Under the pieces are notes generated by a model that saw only the letters and a program-made list of their open reading frames with translations, was not told the origin of the DNA and searched no databases. From Paracoccaceae bacterium (GTDB taxonomy: Bacteria; Pseudomonadota; Alphaproteobacteria; Rhodobacterales; Rhodobacteraceae): a DNA stretch of 5,065 nt. The stretch spans positions 1 to 5,065 of the forward strand of contig SKWP01000429.1 in assembly GCA_007128865.1 (NCBI GenBank), given 5' to 3'. Shown here piece by piece: positions 1 through 5,065 of the stretch. Position numbers and translations under genes: made by a program. Position 1 is the stretch's first letter. Each line of letters begins with the position of its first letter.

Positions 1-1005
1 GCCCCGCCCGAACGCAAGGCCGCCGACCATGCGCGGCTCAATGCGCTGCTGGGTCTGGCCGAGGCCACGGGATGCCGCCGGCGCCTGCTGCTGGGCTATT
101 TTGGCGAAACATCCGAGGACTGCGGCAACTGCGATCTCTGCGCGCGGCCGGCGCGGGTTTTCGACGGCACGCTGCCGGTTCGCAAGGCGCTTTCGGCAGC
201 CTTGCGTACCGGCGAAAGCTTTGGCGCCGGGTATCTGATCGATCTGCTGACCGGCAACGCGACTGACAGGCTGCGCCAGAACGGCCATGACAGGCTGCCG
301 ACATTCGCGGTTGGCCGCGACCTGTCGCGCAAGGCGTGGCAGGCCGTGTTCAGGCAGATGATGGGGCGCGACCTGCTGCGACCGGACCCCGCGCGCCACG
401 GCGCCCTGTGCATGACCGAAATCGCCCGCCCCGTGCTGCGCGGCGAAGAAACCGTGATGCTGCGCGAAGACAGCATCGAAAAGGCCGAAAGATCCAGCCG
501 GCAGGAGCCGCGCGCCCTGGTCTCGGACGAAGACGCGCCGCTTCTGGCTGCACTCAAGGCACGCCGGCGCGCCCTTGCCGAAGCCGCGCGGGTGCCGGCC
601 TATGTGATCTTTACCGACCGAACGCTTGTCGAGATGGCCGAACGGCGCCCTTTGACGCTGGATGAAATGGCCGGCATCACCGGGGTCGGCGCAGCCAAGC
701 TGGAACGTTATGGCGCGCTGTTTCTGGAAACCATCGCAGGCGAGGGGCCAAGCCTGCCGCATCCCGCCCGGCGGCGGCTTGCCGGCGGGCCGGGGGCATC
801 GCTGCACGATATGCTGGCCGAGGCCGAGCAACGACTGATGCGCGGCGCGGACGGAACGCTGAAACCGCTCAGCTGCGGGCCCTCGCTGATCGCGCGCCTG
901 GCTTCCCGAAGGCCCCGCGACATGGACGCAATCGCCCGCATCATCGGCGAGCGTCGGGCCGAACGGTTCGGCGGCGCGTTTCTGGAAATCCTGCGCGAAA
1001 GCTGA
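1..1005 (+). CDS. recQ: ATP-dependent DNA helicase RecQ, C-terminal 334 residues (5' end outside window)
   Basis: RecQ unwinds DNA 3'->5' in recombination and replication-fork repair in the cytoplasm. The window begins inside the gene and reads open in frame 1 to a TGA at 1003-1005. Counting from the first codon, residues 25-47 hold the four-cysteine zinc site (C25, C41, C44, C47) in the RecQ-typical pattern CRR...YFGE...CGNCDLC. Residues about 50-150 are the winged-helix RQC domain, with the beta-hairpin motif GHDRL..FAVGRD at 95-107 and the conserved ARPVLRGEE at 142-150. A linker of about 25 residues leads to an HRDC domain (about 178-247) with VPAYVIF.D and GVGAAKLERYG. A further 85 residues follow, ending in a degenerate copy of the HRDC second half (about 304-331). 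E. coli RecQ stops shortly after a single HRDC. The ATPase motifs lie upstream, so helicase activity itself cannot be seen here. An internal TTG at 202 is not a credible start because it would remove the zinc site. Confidence 0.95.
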   Translation, partial: APPERKAADHARLNALLGLAEATGCRRRLLLGYFGETSEDCGNCDLCARPARVFDGTLPVRKALSAALRTGESFGAGYLIDLLTGNATDRLRQNGHDRLPTFAVGRDLSRKAWQAVFRQMMGRDLLRPDPARHGALCMTEIARPVLRGEETVMLREDSIEKAERSSRQEPRALVSDEDAPLLAALKARRRALAEAARVPAYVIFTDRTLVEMAERRPLTLDEMAGITGVGAAKLERYGALFLETIAGEGPSLPHPARRRLAGGPGASLHDMLAEAEQRLMRGADGTLKPLSCGPSLIARLASRRPRDMDAIARIIGERRAERFGGAFLEILRES

Positions 1006-1007
1006 TG

Positions 1008-1040
1008 CAGCCGCCGGCCTGATCACAGTTTGCCGGGCTG
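1008..1040 (+). other. Hairpin just after the recQ stop, possible weak terminator
   Basis: Two arms can pair over nine base pairs: CAGC (1008-1011) with GCTG (1037-1040), and CCGGC (1014-1018) with GCCGG (1032-1036). There is a 2-base bulge at 1012-1013 and a 13-base loop. No T-run follows, so it is not a classic intrinsic terminator. It lies in the 63-bp gap between recQ and the thioesterase gene and could slow or partly end recQ transcription. GC-rich sequence forms such pairings by chance fairly often. Confidence 0.25.
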
Positions 1041-1052
1041 TCGGCGCGCCGG

Positions 1053-1060
1053 GGAAGGAG
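1053..1060 (+). promoter_or_regulatory. Strong Shine-Dalgarno deciding the thioesterase start
   Basis: GGAAGGAG is nearly a full match to the anti-Shine-Dalgarno complement and ends 8 bases before the ATG at 1069. It fixes that ATG as the start and rules against the in-frame TTG at 1030, which has no such site and would place this motif inside the coding region. Confidence 0.75.
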
Positions 1061-1068
1061 CAAACCGG

Positions 1069-1599
1069 ATGTATCCTGTCGTTCGTCTTGCCAAGGAGCT
1101 GGTCAAGTTCCGAAACCGCCCGAAGCTGGGCGTCACCGAAACCCATGTGTCACACCATATCTGCTGGCCATGGGACATCGACCCGTGGCTGGAGCTCAAC
1201 AACGGCCGCACGCTGACGCTATTCGATCTCGGGCGAATCCCGCTTTCGGTTCGGGCCGGGCTTCGGGATGTCCTGAGACAGACCGGCTGGGGCATTGCCG
1301 TGGCAGGCAACACGACCCGATACCGCCGGCGCGTGCGGTCCTTTCAGCGCTTCGAAATGCGCAGCCGCTGCATCGGCTGGGATAACCGGTTTCTGTACAT
1401 GGAACAGGCAATGTGGCGCCAAGGCGAATGCCTGAACCACATGCTGGTTCGGGTGGCGGTGACCGGCCCGAACGGCATCGTTCCGCCTGCTGCGGTGCTG
1501 ACCGGGATGGGCCTGTCGCCGGAGGGCCCCGAATTGCCGCAATGGGTGCAGGACTGGATCGCGGCCGAGGCGCGCAGGCCGTGGCCGCCGGAAATATGA
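1069..1599 (+). CDS. Hotdog-fold acyl-CoA thioesterase-like protein (4HBT/THEM6-like)
   Basis: The predicted 176-residue protein lacks a signal peptide and is probably cytoplasmic. The central signature is WDIDPWLELNNGRTLTLFDLGR (residues 35-56), matching the D-x-D...NN.R.L...D..R pattern of 4-hydroxybenzoyl-CoA-thioesterase-like proteins and the THEM6 group. There D36/D38 and N44-N45 lie at the start of the hotdog helix. Basic beta strands follow (TRYRRRVRSFQRFE, 83-96), then the pattern RCIGWDNRFLYMEQAMWR (100-117), which resembles the dimer-forming strands of the fold. Such enzymes hydrolyse acyl-CoA or acyl-carrier thioesters; the substrate cannot be told from sequence, and THEM6-type proteins have few defined reactions. 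The gene follows recQ by 63 bp and may be read with it. The TTG at 1030 would add 13 residues but is less likely than ATG 1069, which has an excellent ribosome-binding site. Confidence 0.85.
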   Translation: MYPVVRLAKELVKFRNRPKLGVTETHVSHHICWPWDIDPWLELNNGRTLTLFDLGRIPLSVRAGLRDVLRQTGWGIAVAGNTTRYRRRVRSFQRFEMRSRCIGWDNRFLYMEQAMWRQGECLNHMLVRVAVTGPNGIVPPAAVLTGMGLSPEGPELPQWVQDWIAAEARRPWPPEI

Positions 1600-1637
1600 T
1601 CGCATCATCCCGACCCGGCCTTGCGGGGCTTTCAGAA

Positions 1638-1664
1638 CGGCGGAAATCTGCCAAGATGCCGCCG
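1638..1664 (+). other. Two-part hairpin in the leader of the transporter operon
   Basis: The 112-bp gap 1600-1711 holds no gene. Within it, CGGCGG (1638-1643) pairs perfectly with CCGCCG (1659-1664). Inside this stem, ATCT (1646-1649) pairs with AGAT (1654-1657) around the tetraloop GCCA, giving a 10-bp stem broken by one small internal loop (AA opposite G). No T-run follows, so a standard intrinsic terminator is unlikely. It may be a 5'-leader or RNA-stability element of the operon starting at 1712, or the end of the thioesterase message. No convincing -35/-10 pair is seen in the gap. Confidence 0.35.
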
Positions 1665-1711
1665 CAGGCAAAGGGACAGGGCGGCGATGCGGCCGCGAGC
1701 AGGGGTTGGCC

Positions 1712-3064
1712 ATGGATGCAACGGCAGCGCGCAGGCGCATCTGGGGTTGGTGGTGGTTCGACTGGGCCAACCAGCCCTACAACACCCTGCTTCTGACCTT
1801 CATCTTTGCGCCCTATTTCGCCGCCTCGGTCGCTCCGGACCCGGTGACGGGACAGGCCGTCTGGGGCTGGGCGCTGGCGATATCGGGCGTCCTGATCGCC
1901 CTTGCGGCCCCGGTGCTGGGTGCAATCGCCGACAACACCGGGCACAAGCGGCGATGGATCGTGTTGTGGTCGGCGCTCTACATGGCCGGAAGCTGGGCAC
2001 TGTGGTGGGCGGTGCCCGACGCAACCGAACTCCAGATCCTGTTCGTGCTGGTGGGATTCTGCATCGGGCTTGTCGGGCTGGAATACGGGATCATCTTTAC
2101 CAACTCGATCCTGCCGTCGCTTGGCCCGCGCGAGGATCTGGGGCGGATTTCAGGTTCCGGCTGGGCCTTTGGCTATATCGGCGGGCTCGCGGCGCTGGCG
2201 GTGATGCTGGCACTTCTGGCCGAAAACGATGACGGCGTCACGCTGATCGGGATCGCGCCCATGTTCGGGCTGGATGCAGAGGCGCGCGAGGGTACCCGCG
2301 CCGTCGGTCCGTTCACGGCGCTGTGGTATGCGGTTTTCGTTATTCCGTTCTTTCTGTGGGTCAAGGAACCGCCGACGCCGCAAAAGACCCGCAAGGGCGC
2401 GGTCAGGAAGGCGCTGACCGAGCTGGGCGAAACGCTGCGCGGCCTGCCCCGGCACCCCAGCCTGCTGGCCTATCTGGGTTCGTCGATGCTGTATCGCGAT
2501 GCACTCAACGGCATCTATACCTTTGGCGGCATCTATGCGGCGGGGGTGCTGGGGTGGTCGATCATCCAGATCGGTGTTTTCGGGATCATGGCCGCGGCGG
2601 TCGGCGCGGTGTTCTGCTGGCTGGGCGGCAAGGCCGATTCGCGCTTTGGCCCGAAACCGGTGATCGTGGTCTGCATCCTGGCACTGATCGTGGTCTGCGC
2701 GGTCATCGTCTCGACCGACCGGACCATGGTGCTGTTTCTGCCGGTGGCGGAAGGCTCTGCCCTGCCCGATATCACCTTCTTTGTCTGCGGCGGGCTGATC
2801 GGTGCCGGCGGCGGTGCCCTGCAGGCGGCATCGCGGACCATGATGGTCCGTCAGGGCAACCCCGAGCGCATGACCGAAGCATTCGGCCTTTACGCGCTGT
2901 CGGGCAAGGTGCTTTCCTTCGTGGCGCCGGGTCTGATCGCGCTGGCCACCACATTGACCGAAAGCCAGCGGCTGGGGGTGACGCCGCTGATCGGGCTGTT
3001 TCTGATCGGGCTGTTCCTGCTGTGGTGGGTCGATGCCGAAGGCGAAGGAAAGGCAGGGGCATGA
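1712..3064 (+). CDS. UMF1-family (Atg22-like) MFS transporter
   Basis: This 450-residue inner-membrane protein has about 12 hydrophobic segments: roughly 21-40, 52-73, 82-100, 108-130, 151-170, 201-218, 263-282, 283-305, 316-335, 353-375, 391-412 and 423-440. The N-terminus, W-rich and running FDWANQPYNTLLLTFIFAPYF (16-36), is the hallmark of the bacterial UMF1 group related to the yeast vacuolar effluxer Atg22. MFS loop motifs appear at GAIADNTGHKRR (70-81) and, in the second half, GGKADSRFGPKP (305-316). Atg22 exports amino acids from the vacuole, but substrates of the bacterial proteins are mostly unknown, so none is assigned. ATG 1712 is preferred: AGGGG at 1701-1705 sits 6 bases upstream, whereas an in-frame TTG at 1706 would directly abut it. 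The TGA stop overlaps the mepA ATG in the string ATGA, pointing to translational coupling. The last membrane segment contains a 15-bp tandem repeat. Confidence 0.9.
   Translation: MDATAARRRIWGWWWFDWANQPYNTLLLTFIFAPYFAASVAPDPVTGQAVWGWALAISGVLIALAAPVLGAIADNTGHKRRWIVLWSALYMAGSWALWWAVPDATELQILFVLVGFCIGLVGLEYGIIFTNSILPSLGPREDLGRISGSGWAFGYIGGLAALAVMLALLAENDDGVTLIGIAPMFGLDAEAREGTRAVGPFTALWYAVFVIPFFLWVKEPPTPQKTRKGAVRKALTELGETLRGLPRHPSLLAYLGSSMLYRDALNGIYTFGGIYAAGVLGWSIIQIGVFGIMAAAVGAVFCWLGGKADSRFGPKPVIVVCILALIVVCAVIVSTDRTMVLFLPVAEGSALPDITFFVCGGLIGAGGGALQAASRTMMVRQGNPERMTEAFGLYALSGKVLSFVAPGLIALATTLTESQRLGVTPLIGLFLIGLFLLWWVDAEGEGKAGA
2987..3016 (+). repeat. 15-bp tandem duplication in the last transmembrane segment
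   Basis: Two adjacent copies of CTGATCGGGCTGTTY (2987-3001 and 3002-3016) differ only in the last base. They are in frame and encode LIGLF twice (residues 426-435) within the twelfth membrane helix of the UMF1 transporter. The identity at synonymous positions suggests either a recent in-frame duplication or a coincidence helped by strong codon bias for leucine CTG and glycine GGG/GGC. Confidence 0.6.
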
Positions 3065-3963
3065 AGGCAGGGTCATGGCTTGCAGCAAGCCTGTTGCCGG
3101 TGCTGCTGACCGCAGCGCATCCGGCATTTGCAGAGCCTCTGGCAAACCGGCTGTTCGGGGCGGTCGCAACACCTTCGGCCCAGGCGCCGGCGGCGATCGG
3201 ATCCTATGCGCGCGGCTGTGCGGCGGGTCTGGTGCAACTGCCGGACTCCGGCCCGAGCTGGCAATCCATGCGGCTGAGCCGGAATCGCCACTGGGGCCAT
3301 CCGGAGATGATCGACTATCTGATCGGCCTCAGCGAAACGGCACAGCAGATCGGCTGGGCGGGGCTTTATATCGGCGACATCAGCCAGCCGCGCGGCGGGC
3401 CGATGACATCGGGCCATGCCAGCCATCAGATGGGGCTTGATGCCGACATCTGGTTTCTGCCGCCGCGTCGGCTGAACCTGTCGCGACGCGAACGCGAAAC
3501 CATCGGTTCCGTATCGGTCCGTACTGACGACCAGCGCAGCGTCAACGCGAACTGGACGGCCGGGCACCATGCGCTGCTGCGCGCCGCGGCATCCGACCCG
3601 CGGGTGGATCGCATTTTCGTTGCCGCCGCCGTCAAGATCGAGATGTGCCGCACCGCGACCCGGCAGGACAGGGCATGGCTGCAGAAGATCAGGCCGTTTT
3701 CGGGCCACAACACGCATTTCCACGTCCGTCTGAAATGCCCGCGCGGCTCTCCGCTCTGCCAGACCCAGACGCCGACGGTGGCCGAGCTTTCGAATGGTGG
3801 CGACAGCTGCGATGACACGTTGATGTGGTGGGTGACCGACTTTCTCGATCCGCCGCCGCGCGATCCTGCTGCACCCCCGCCGGCGCCGCGCCCCCGGCAT
3901 CCGCGTGAATTCACCATGGCAGACCTGCCCGCCGCCTGCGCAGACGTCCTGACTGCGCCGTGA
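3061..3963 (+). CDS. mepA: Penicillin-insensitive murein DD-endopeptidase MepA
   Basis: MepA is a periplasmic zinc endopeptidase of the LAS family (peptidase M74) that cuts D-Ala-meso-DAP cross-links in peptidoglycan and is not inhibited by penicillin. The 300-residue product begins with a Sec signal peptide: charged start, hydrophobic stretch, then AFA|E, with likely cleavage after residue 24. The metal site is clear: SGHASHQMGLDAD (117-129) supplies H122 and D129, and GHNTHFHVR (215-223) supplies H221, with H219 as the likely catalytic histidine. Exactly six cysteines remain (C53, C196, C226, C233, C250, C294), in an order consistent with the three disulfides of E. coli MepA. A proline-rich insert at about 264-281 separates the last cysteine from the catalytic domain. 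The start overlaps the stop of the upstream transporter gene (ATGA), with AAGGAA at 3045-3050 and AGGGG at 3055-3059 as ribosome-binding candidates. The stop overlaps the next gene's GTG. Confidence 0.95.
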   Translation: MKAGSWLAASLLPVLLTAAHPAFAEPLANRLFGAVATPSAQAPAAIGSYARGCAAGLVQLPDSGPSWQSMRLSRNRHWGHPEMIDYLIGLSETAQQIGWAGLYIGDISQPRGGPMTSGHASHQMGLDADIWFLPPRRLNLSRRERETIGSVSVRTDDQRSVNANWTAGHHALLRAAASDPRVDRIFVAAAVKIEMCRTATRQDRAWLQKIRPFSGHNTHFHVRLKCPRGSPLCQTQTPTVAELSNGGDSCDDTLMWWVTDFLDPPPRDPAAPPPAPRPRHPREFTMADLPAACADVLTAP

Positions 3964-4841
3964 GGATTGTTGCCGCCATTGCGATCCTGCTGGCGGGTTG
4001 CGCCGGTGCTGTCGGTTCGGGCCCGCGGGCCGAATACCTTGGCACCTTCATCTGGGAACCGGTGGGGCCCGGGTTTGGCGAGTTCTCCGGGCTCGACATG
4101 CAGGATGGCGAAGAATTCGTCACTGTCAGCGATATCGGCCGCATCGCGGCCGGACGGTTCCGCCGCGACGCCGGCGGAAGGATTGCCGGGGTCGAGCTTG
4201 AAACCGGGCTGCTCATGCTGCGCGACAGTGACGGTGAGGTGCTGCGCGGACCCATGCGAGATGCCGAAAGCGTTGCCGTCGCACCGGACGGACGAATTTT
4301 TGTCGCCTTCGAACAGGTGCATCGCGTCTGGGTCTATGACCGGATCGACGGTCCCGCACGGGCCTTGCCGCAACATCCCGATTTTCGTCGATTCCGCCGG
4401 AATCAGGGGATCGAGGCCATGGCCGTTACGCAGGACGGTATCCTGCTTGCGGTGCCCGAATTGCCGCCTGCGGGGATGAACGATCACCCCGTCTACCGCT
4501 ATCGGAACGGTGTCTGGGATGTGCCCTTCCGGCTGAGCCGGGACTGGGCATTCTGGCCGGTGGGCGCAAATATCGGGCCCGACGGGAAATTCTATCTGCT
4601 CGAACGCGATTACCTGCCGGTTCTGGGCTTTCGCAGCCGGGTGAGGCGGTTTGCGCTTGCCAAGGGCGATCGGCTTGACGGCGAAACGCTGTTCACCTCG
4701 GATCGCGGGCGTCACGGAAACCTTGAGGGGCTCGCTGTCTGGCGCGATGCGGGCGGAGCGATTCGGCTCACGATGATTTCCGACAACAACCTCTGGCAGG
4801 GGGTACCGACCGAGATCGTCGAATACCGGCTGCGGGATTGA
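3960..4841 (+). CDS. Lipoprotein of the phytase-like esterase (beta-propeller) family
   Basis: The 293-residue product starts at a GTG that overlaps the mepA stop (GTGA). No Shine-Dalgarno is evident just upstream, so translation probably depends on ribosomes finishing mepA. The N-terminus is a very short signal with a lipobox, LLAGC (10-14), predicting lipid attachment at C14 and an exported location. The body shows repeated propeller-like blades with motifs typical of the 'esterase-like activity of phytase' domain: EFSGLDM and FVTVSDIG (41-60), DAESVAVAPDGRIFVAFEQ (101-119), NQGIEAMAV (148-156), GPDGKFYLLERD (206-217), and NLEGLAV with MISDNN near the end (254-277). The family name comes from a fusion with phytase in a cyanobacterial protein; the real substrate in proteobacteria is unknown. 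Membership is based on recognised motifs, and I do not assign a reaction. It lies last in the three-gene overlapping block and is convergent to dnaQ. Confidence 0.8.
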   Translation: MRIVAAIAILLAGCAGAVGSGPRAEYLGTFIWEPVGPGFGEFSGLDMQDGEEFVTVSDIGRIAAGRFRRDAGGRIAGVELETGLLMLRDSDGEVLRGPMRDAESVAVAPDGRIFVAFEQVHRVWVYDRIDGPARALPQHPDFRRFRRNQGIEAMAVTQDGILLAVPELPPAGMNDHPVYRYRNGVWDVPFRLSRDWAFWPVGANIGPDGKFYLLERDYLPVLGFRSRVRRFALAKGDRLDGETLFTSDRGRHGNLEGLAVWRDAGGAIRLTMISDNNLWQGVPTEIVEYRLRD

Positions 4842-4853
4842 ACCGGCACACCC

Positions 4854-5065
4854 TCAGTCGAAGCGACGCCAGAGCGCCTGATCGCCCAGCTTTTCCACCA
4901 GCTCCGCGTGGGCTTCGACCTCGGCGTCGGTGATCCGCGGCGGCAGTGGCGCGGGGCGCGGTTGTGGCCGCCAGGCCTCGCGTGCCGTCACGCCTGTCGT
5001 GGACGTCGGGGTACTGGCAACAAGGCCGAAATCGGGCTGACGGCCACCGATCAGTTCCAGATAAA
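4854..5065 (-). CDS. dnaQ: DNA polymerase III subunit epsilon, C-terminal 69 residues (5' end outside window)
   Basis: Reading the minus strand leftward from the window edge gives 69 open codons ending in a TGA at 4856-4854. The stretch opens with YLELIGGRQPDFGL, which matches the DnaQ region just after the exonuclease core (E. coli has YLAMTGGQ at the same place). A linker rich in Pro, Thr and Ser follows (RPQPRPAPLPPRI), then a short acidic helix ending KLGDQALWRRFD. Epsilon is the 3'-5' proofreading exonuclease of the replicative polymerase, and its C-terminal tail binds the alpha subunit in E. coli; the final helix may do so here. The catalytic DEDD residues lie outside the window. No start codon is present in the visible part. 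The gene ends 12 bases from the convergent lipoprotein gene, with no obvious terminator hairpin between them. Confidence 0.85.
   Translation of the reverse strand, partial: YLELIGGRQPDFGLVASTPTSTTGVTAREAWRPQPRPAPLPPRITDAEVEAHAELVEKLGDQALWRRFD

Noticed and set aside
96..557. Minus-strand open frame of 153 codons opposite recQ
   Set aside because: It is antisense to the recQ zinc-binding and RQC coding sequence, with a low-complexity Arg/Ser/Ala-rich product.
1612..1632. Short stem CCCG/CGGG followed by CTTT after the thioesterase stop, as a terminator
   Set aside because: It has only four solid base pairs and three T residues, too weak to call an intrinsic terminator.
1629..1658. Possible sigma-70-like promoter (CTTTCA, about 17-base spacer, CAAGAT) ahead of the transporter
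   Set aside because: Both hexamers match consensus poorly and overlap the hairpin; this cannot be told from chance in GC-rich sequence.
1621..2232. Plus-strand open frame of 203 codons running from the gap into the transporter gene
   Set aside because: It is out of frame with the UMF1 protein, which shows strong family motifs from residue 10 onward; the alternative product has no recognisable features.
2323..3060. 738-base upstream extension of the mepA frame inside the transporter gene
   Set aside because: The frame is open only because of high GC content. The signal peptide at ATG 3061 and the ATGA overlap mark the true start.
2150..3172. Minus-strand open frame of 340 codons opposite the transporter gene
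   Set aside because: It is antisense to a clear membrane-protein gene; its His/Gln/Asp/Arg-rich product is typical of reading hydrophobic codons backwards.
3426..4715. Long minus-strand open frame of 429 codons across mepA and the lipoprotein gene
   Set aside because: It lies antisense to two well-supported genes, has no recognisable domain, and its composition is that of a high-GC shadow frame (rich in Arg, Pro, His, Gln).

Overview
This is an ordinary chromosomal stretch from a high-GC alphaproteobacterium, most likely a member of the Rhodobacterales (Rhodobacter/Paracoccus/Roseobacter type). That placement rests on the strong G/C bias at third codon positions, the alphaproteobacterial style of the RecQ and DnaQ C-termini, and the tightly packed gene layout. 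It is inference from sequence style, not from a marker gene.

Layout, left to right. (1) The 3' part of recQ (+ strand, 1-1005) encodes the zinc-binding motif, the winged-helix RQC domain, an HRDC domain and a second, degenerate HRDC-like tail; the helicase core lies upstream of the window. (2) After a 63-bp gap with a strong Shine-Dalgarno comes a 176-residue hotdog-fold thioesterase of the 4HBT/THEM6-like type (1069-1599). (3) A 112-bp gap holds a good hairpin but no convincing promoter. (4) Three genes on the + strand are then chained by 4-base stop/start overlaps: a UMF1-family (Atg22-like) major-facilitator transporter (1712-3064), the secreted penicillin-insensitive murein endopeptidase MepA (3061-3963), and a lipoprotein of the phytase-like esterase/beta-propeller family (3960-4841). 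(5) Twelve bases beyond that stop, and convergent to it, is the 3' end of dnaQ (- strand, 4854-5065), which encodes the C-terminal tail of the DNA polymerase III epsilon subunit. It has no start codon inside the window.

The flanking genes serve DNA metabolism (recQ, dnaQ). The central three-gene block looks like a translationally coupled operon whose products sit in the inner membrane, the periplasm and probably a lipid-anchored periplasmic position. A shared role in handling cell-wall material is possible because MepA is the only member with a known reaction, but this is inference. I saw no RNA gene, mobile element, CRISPR array, prophage or defence system. Nothing here supports a claim of a new system; the points worth a second look are modest.
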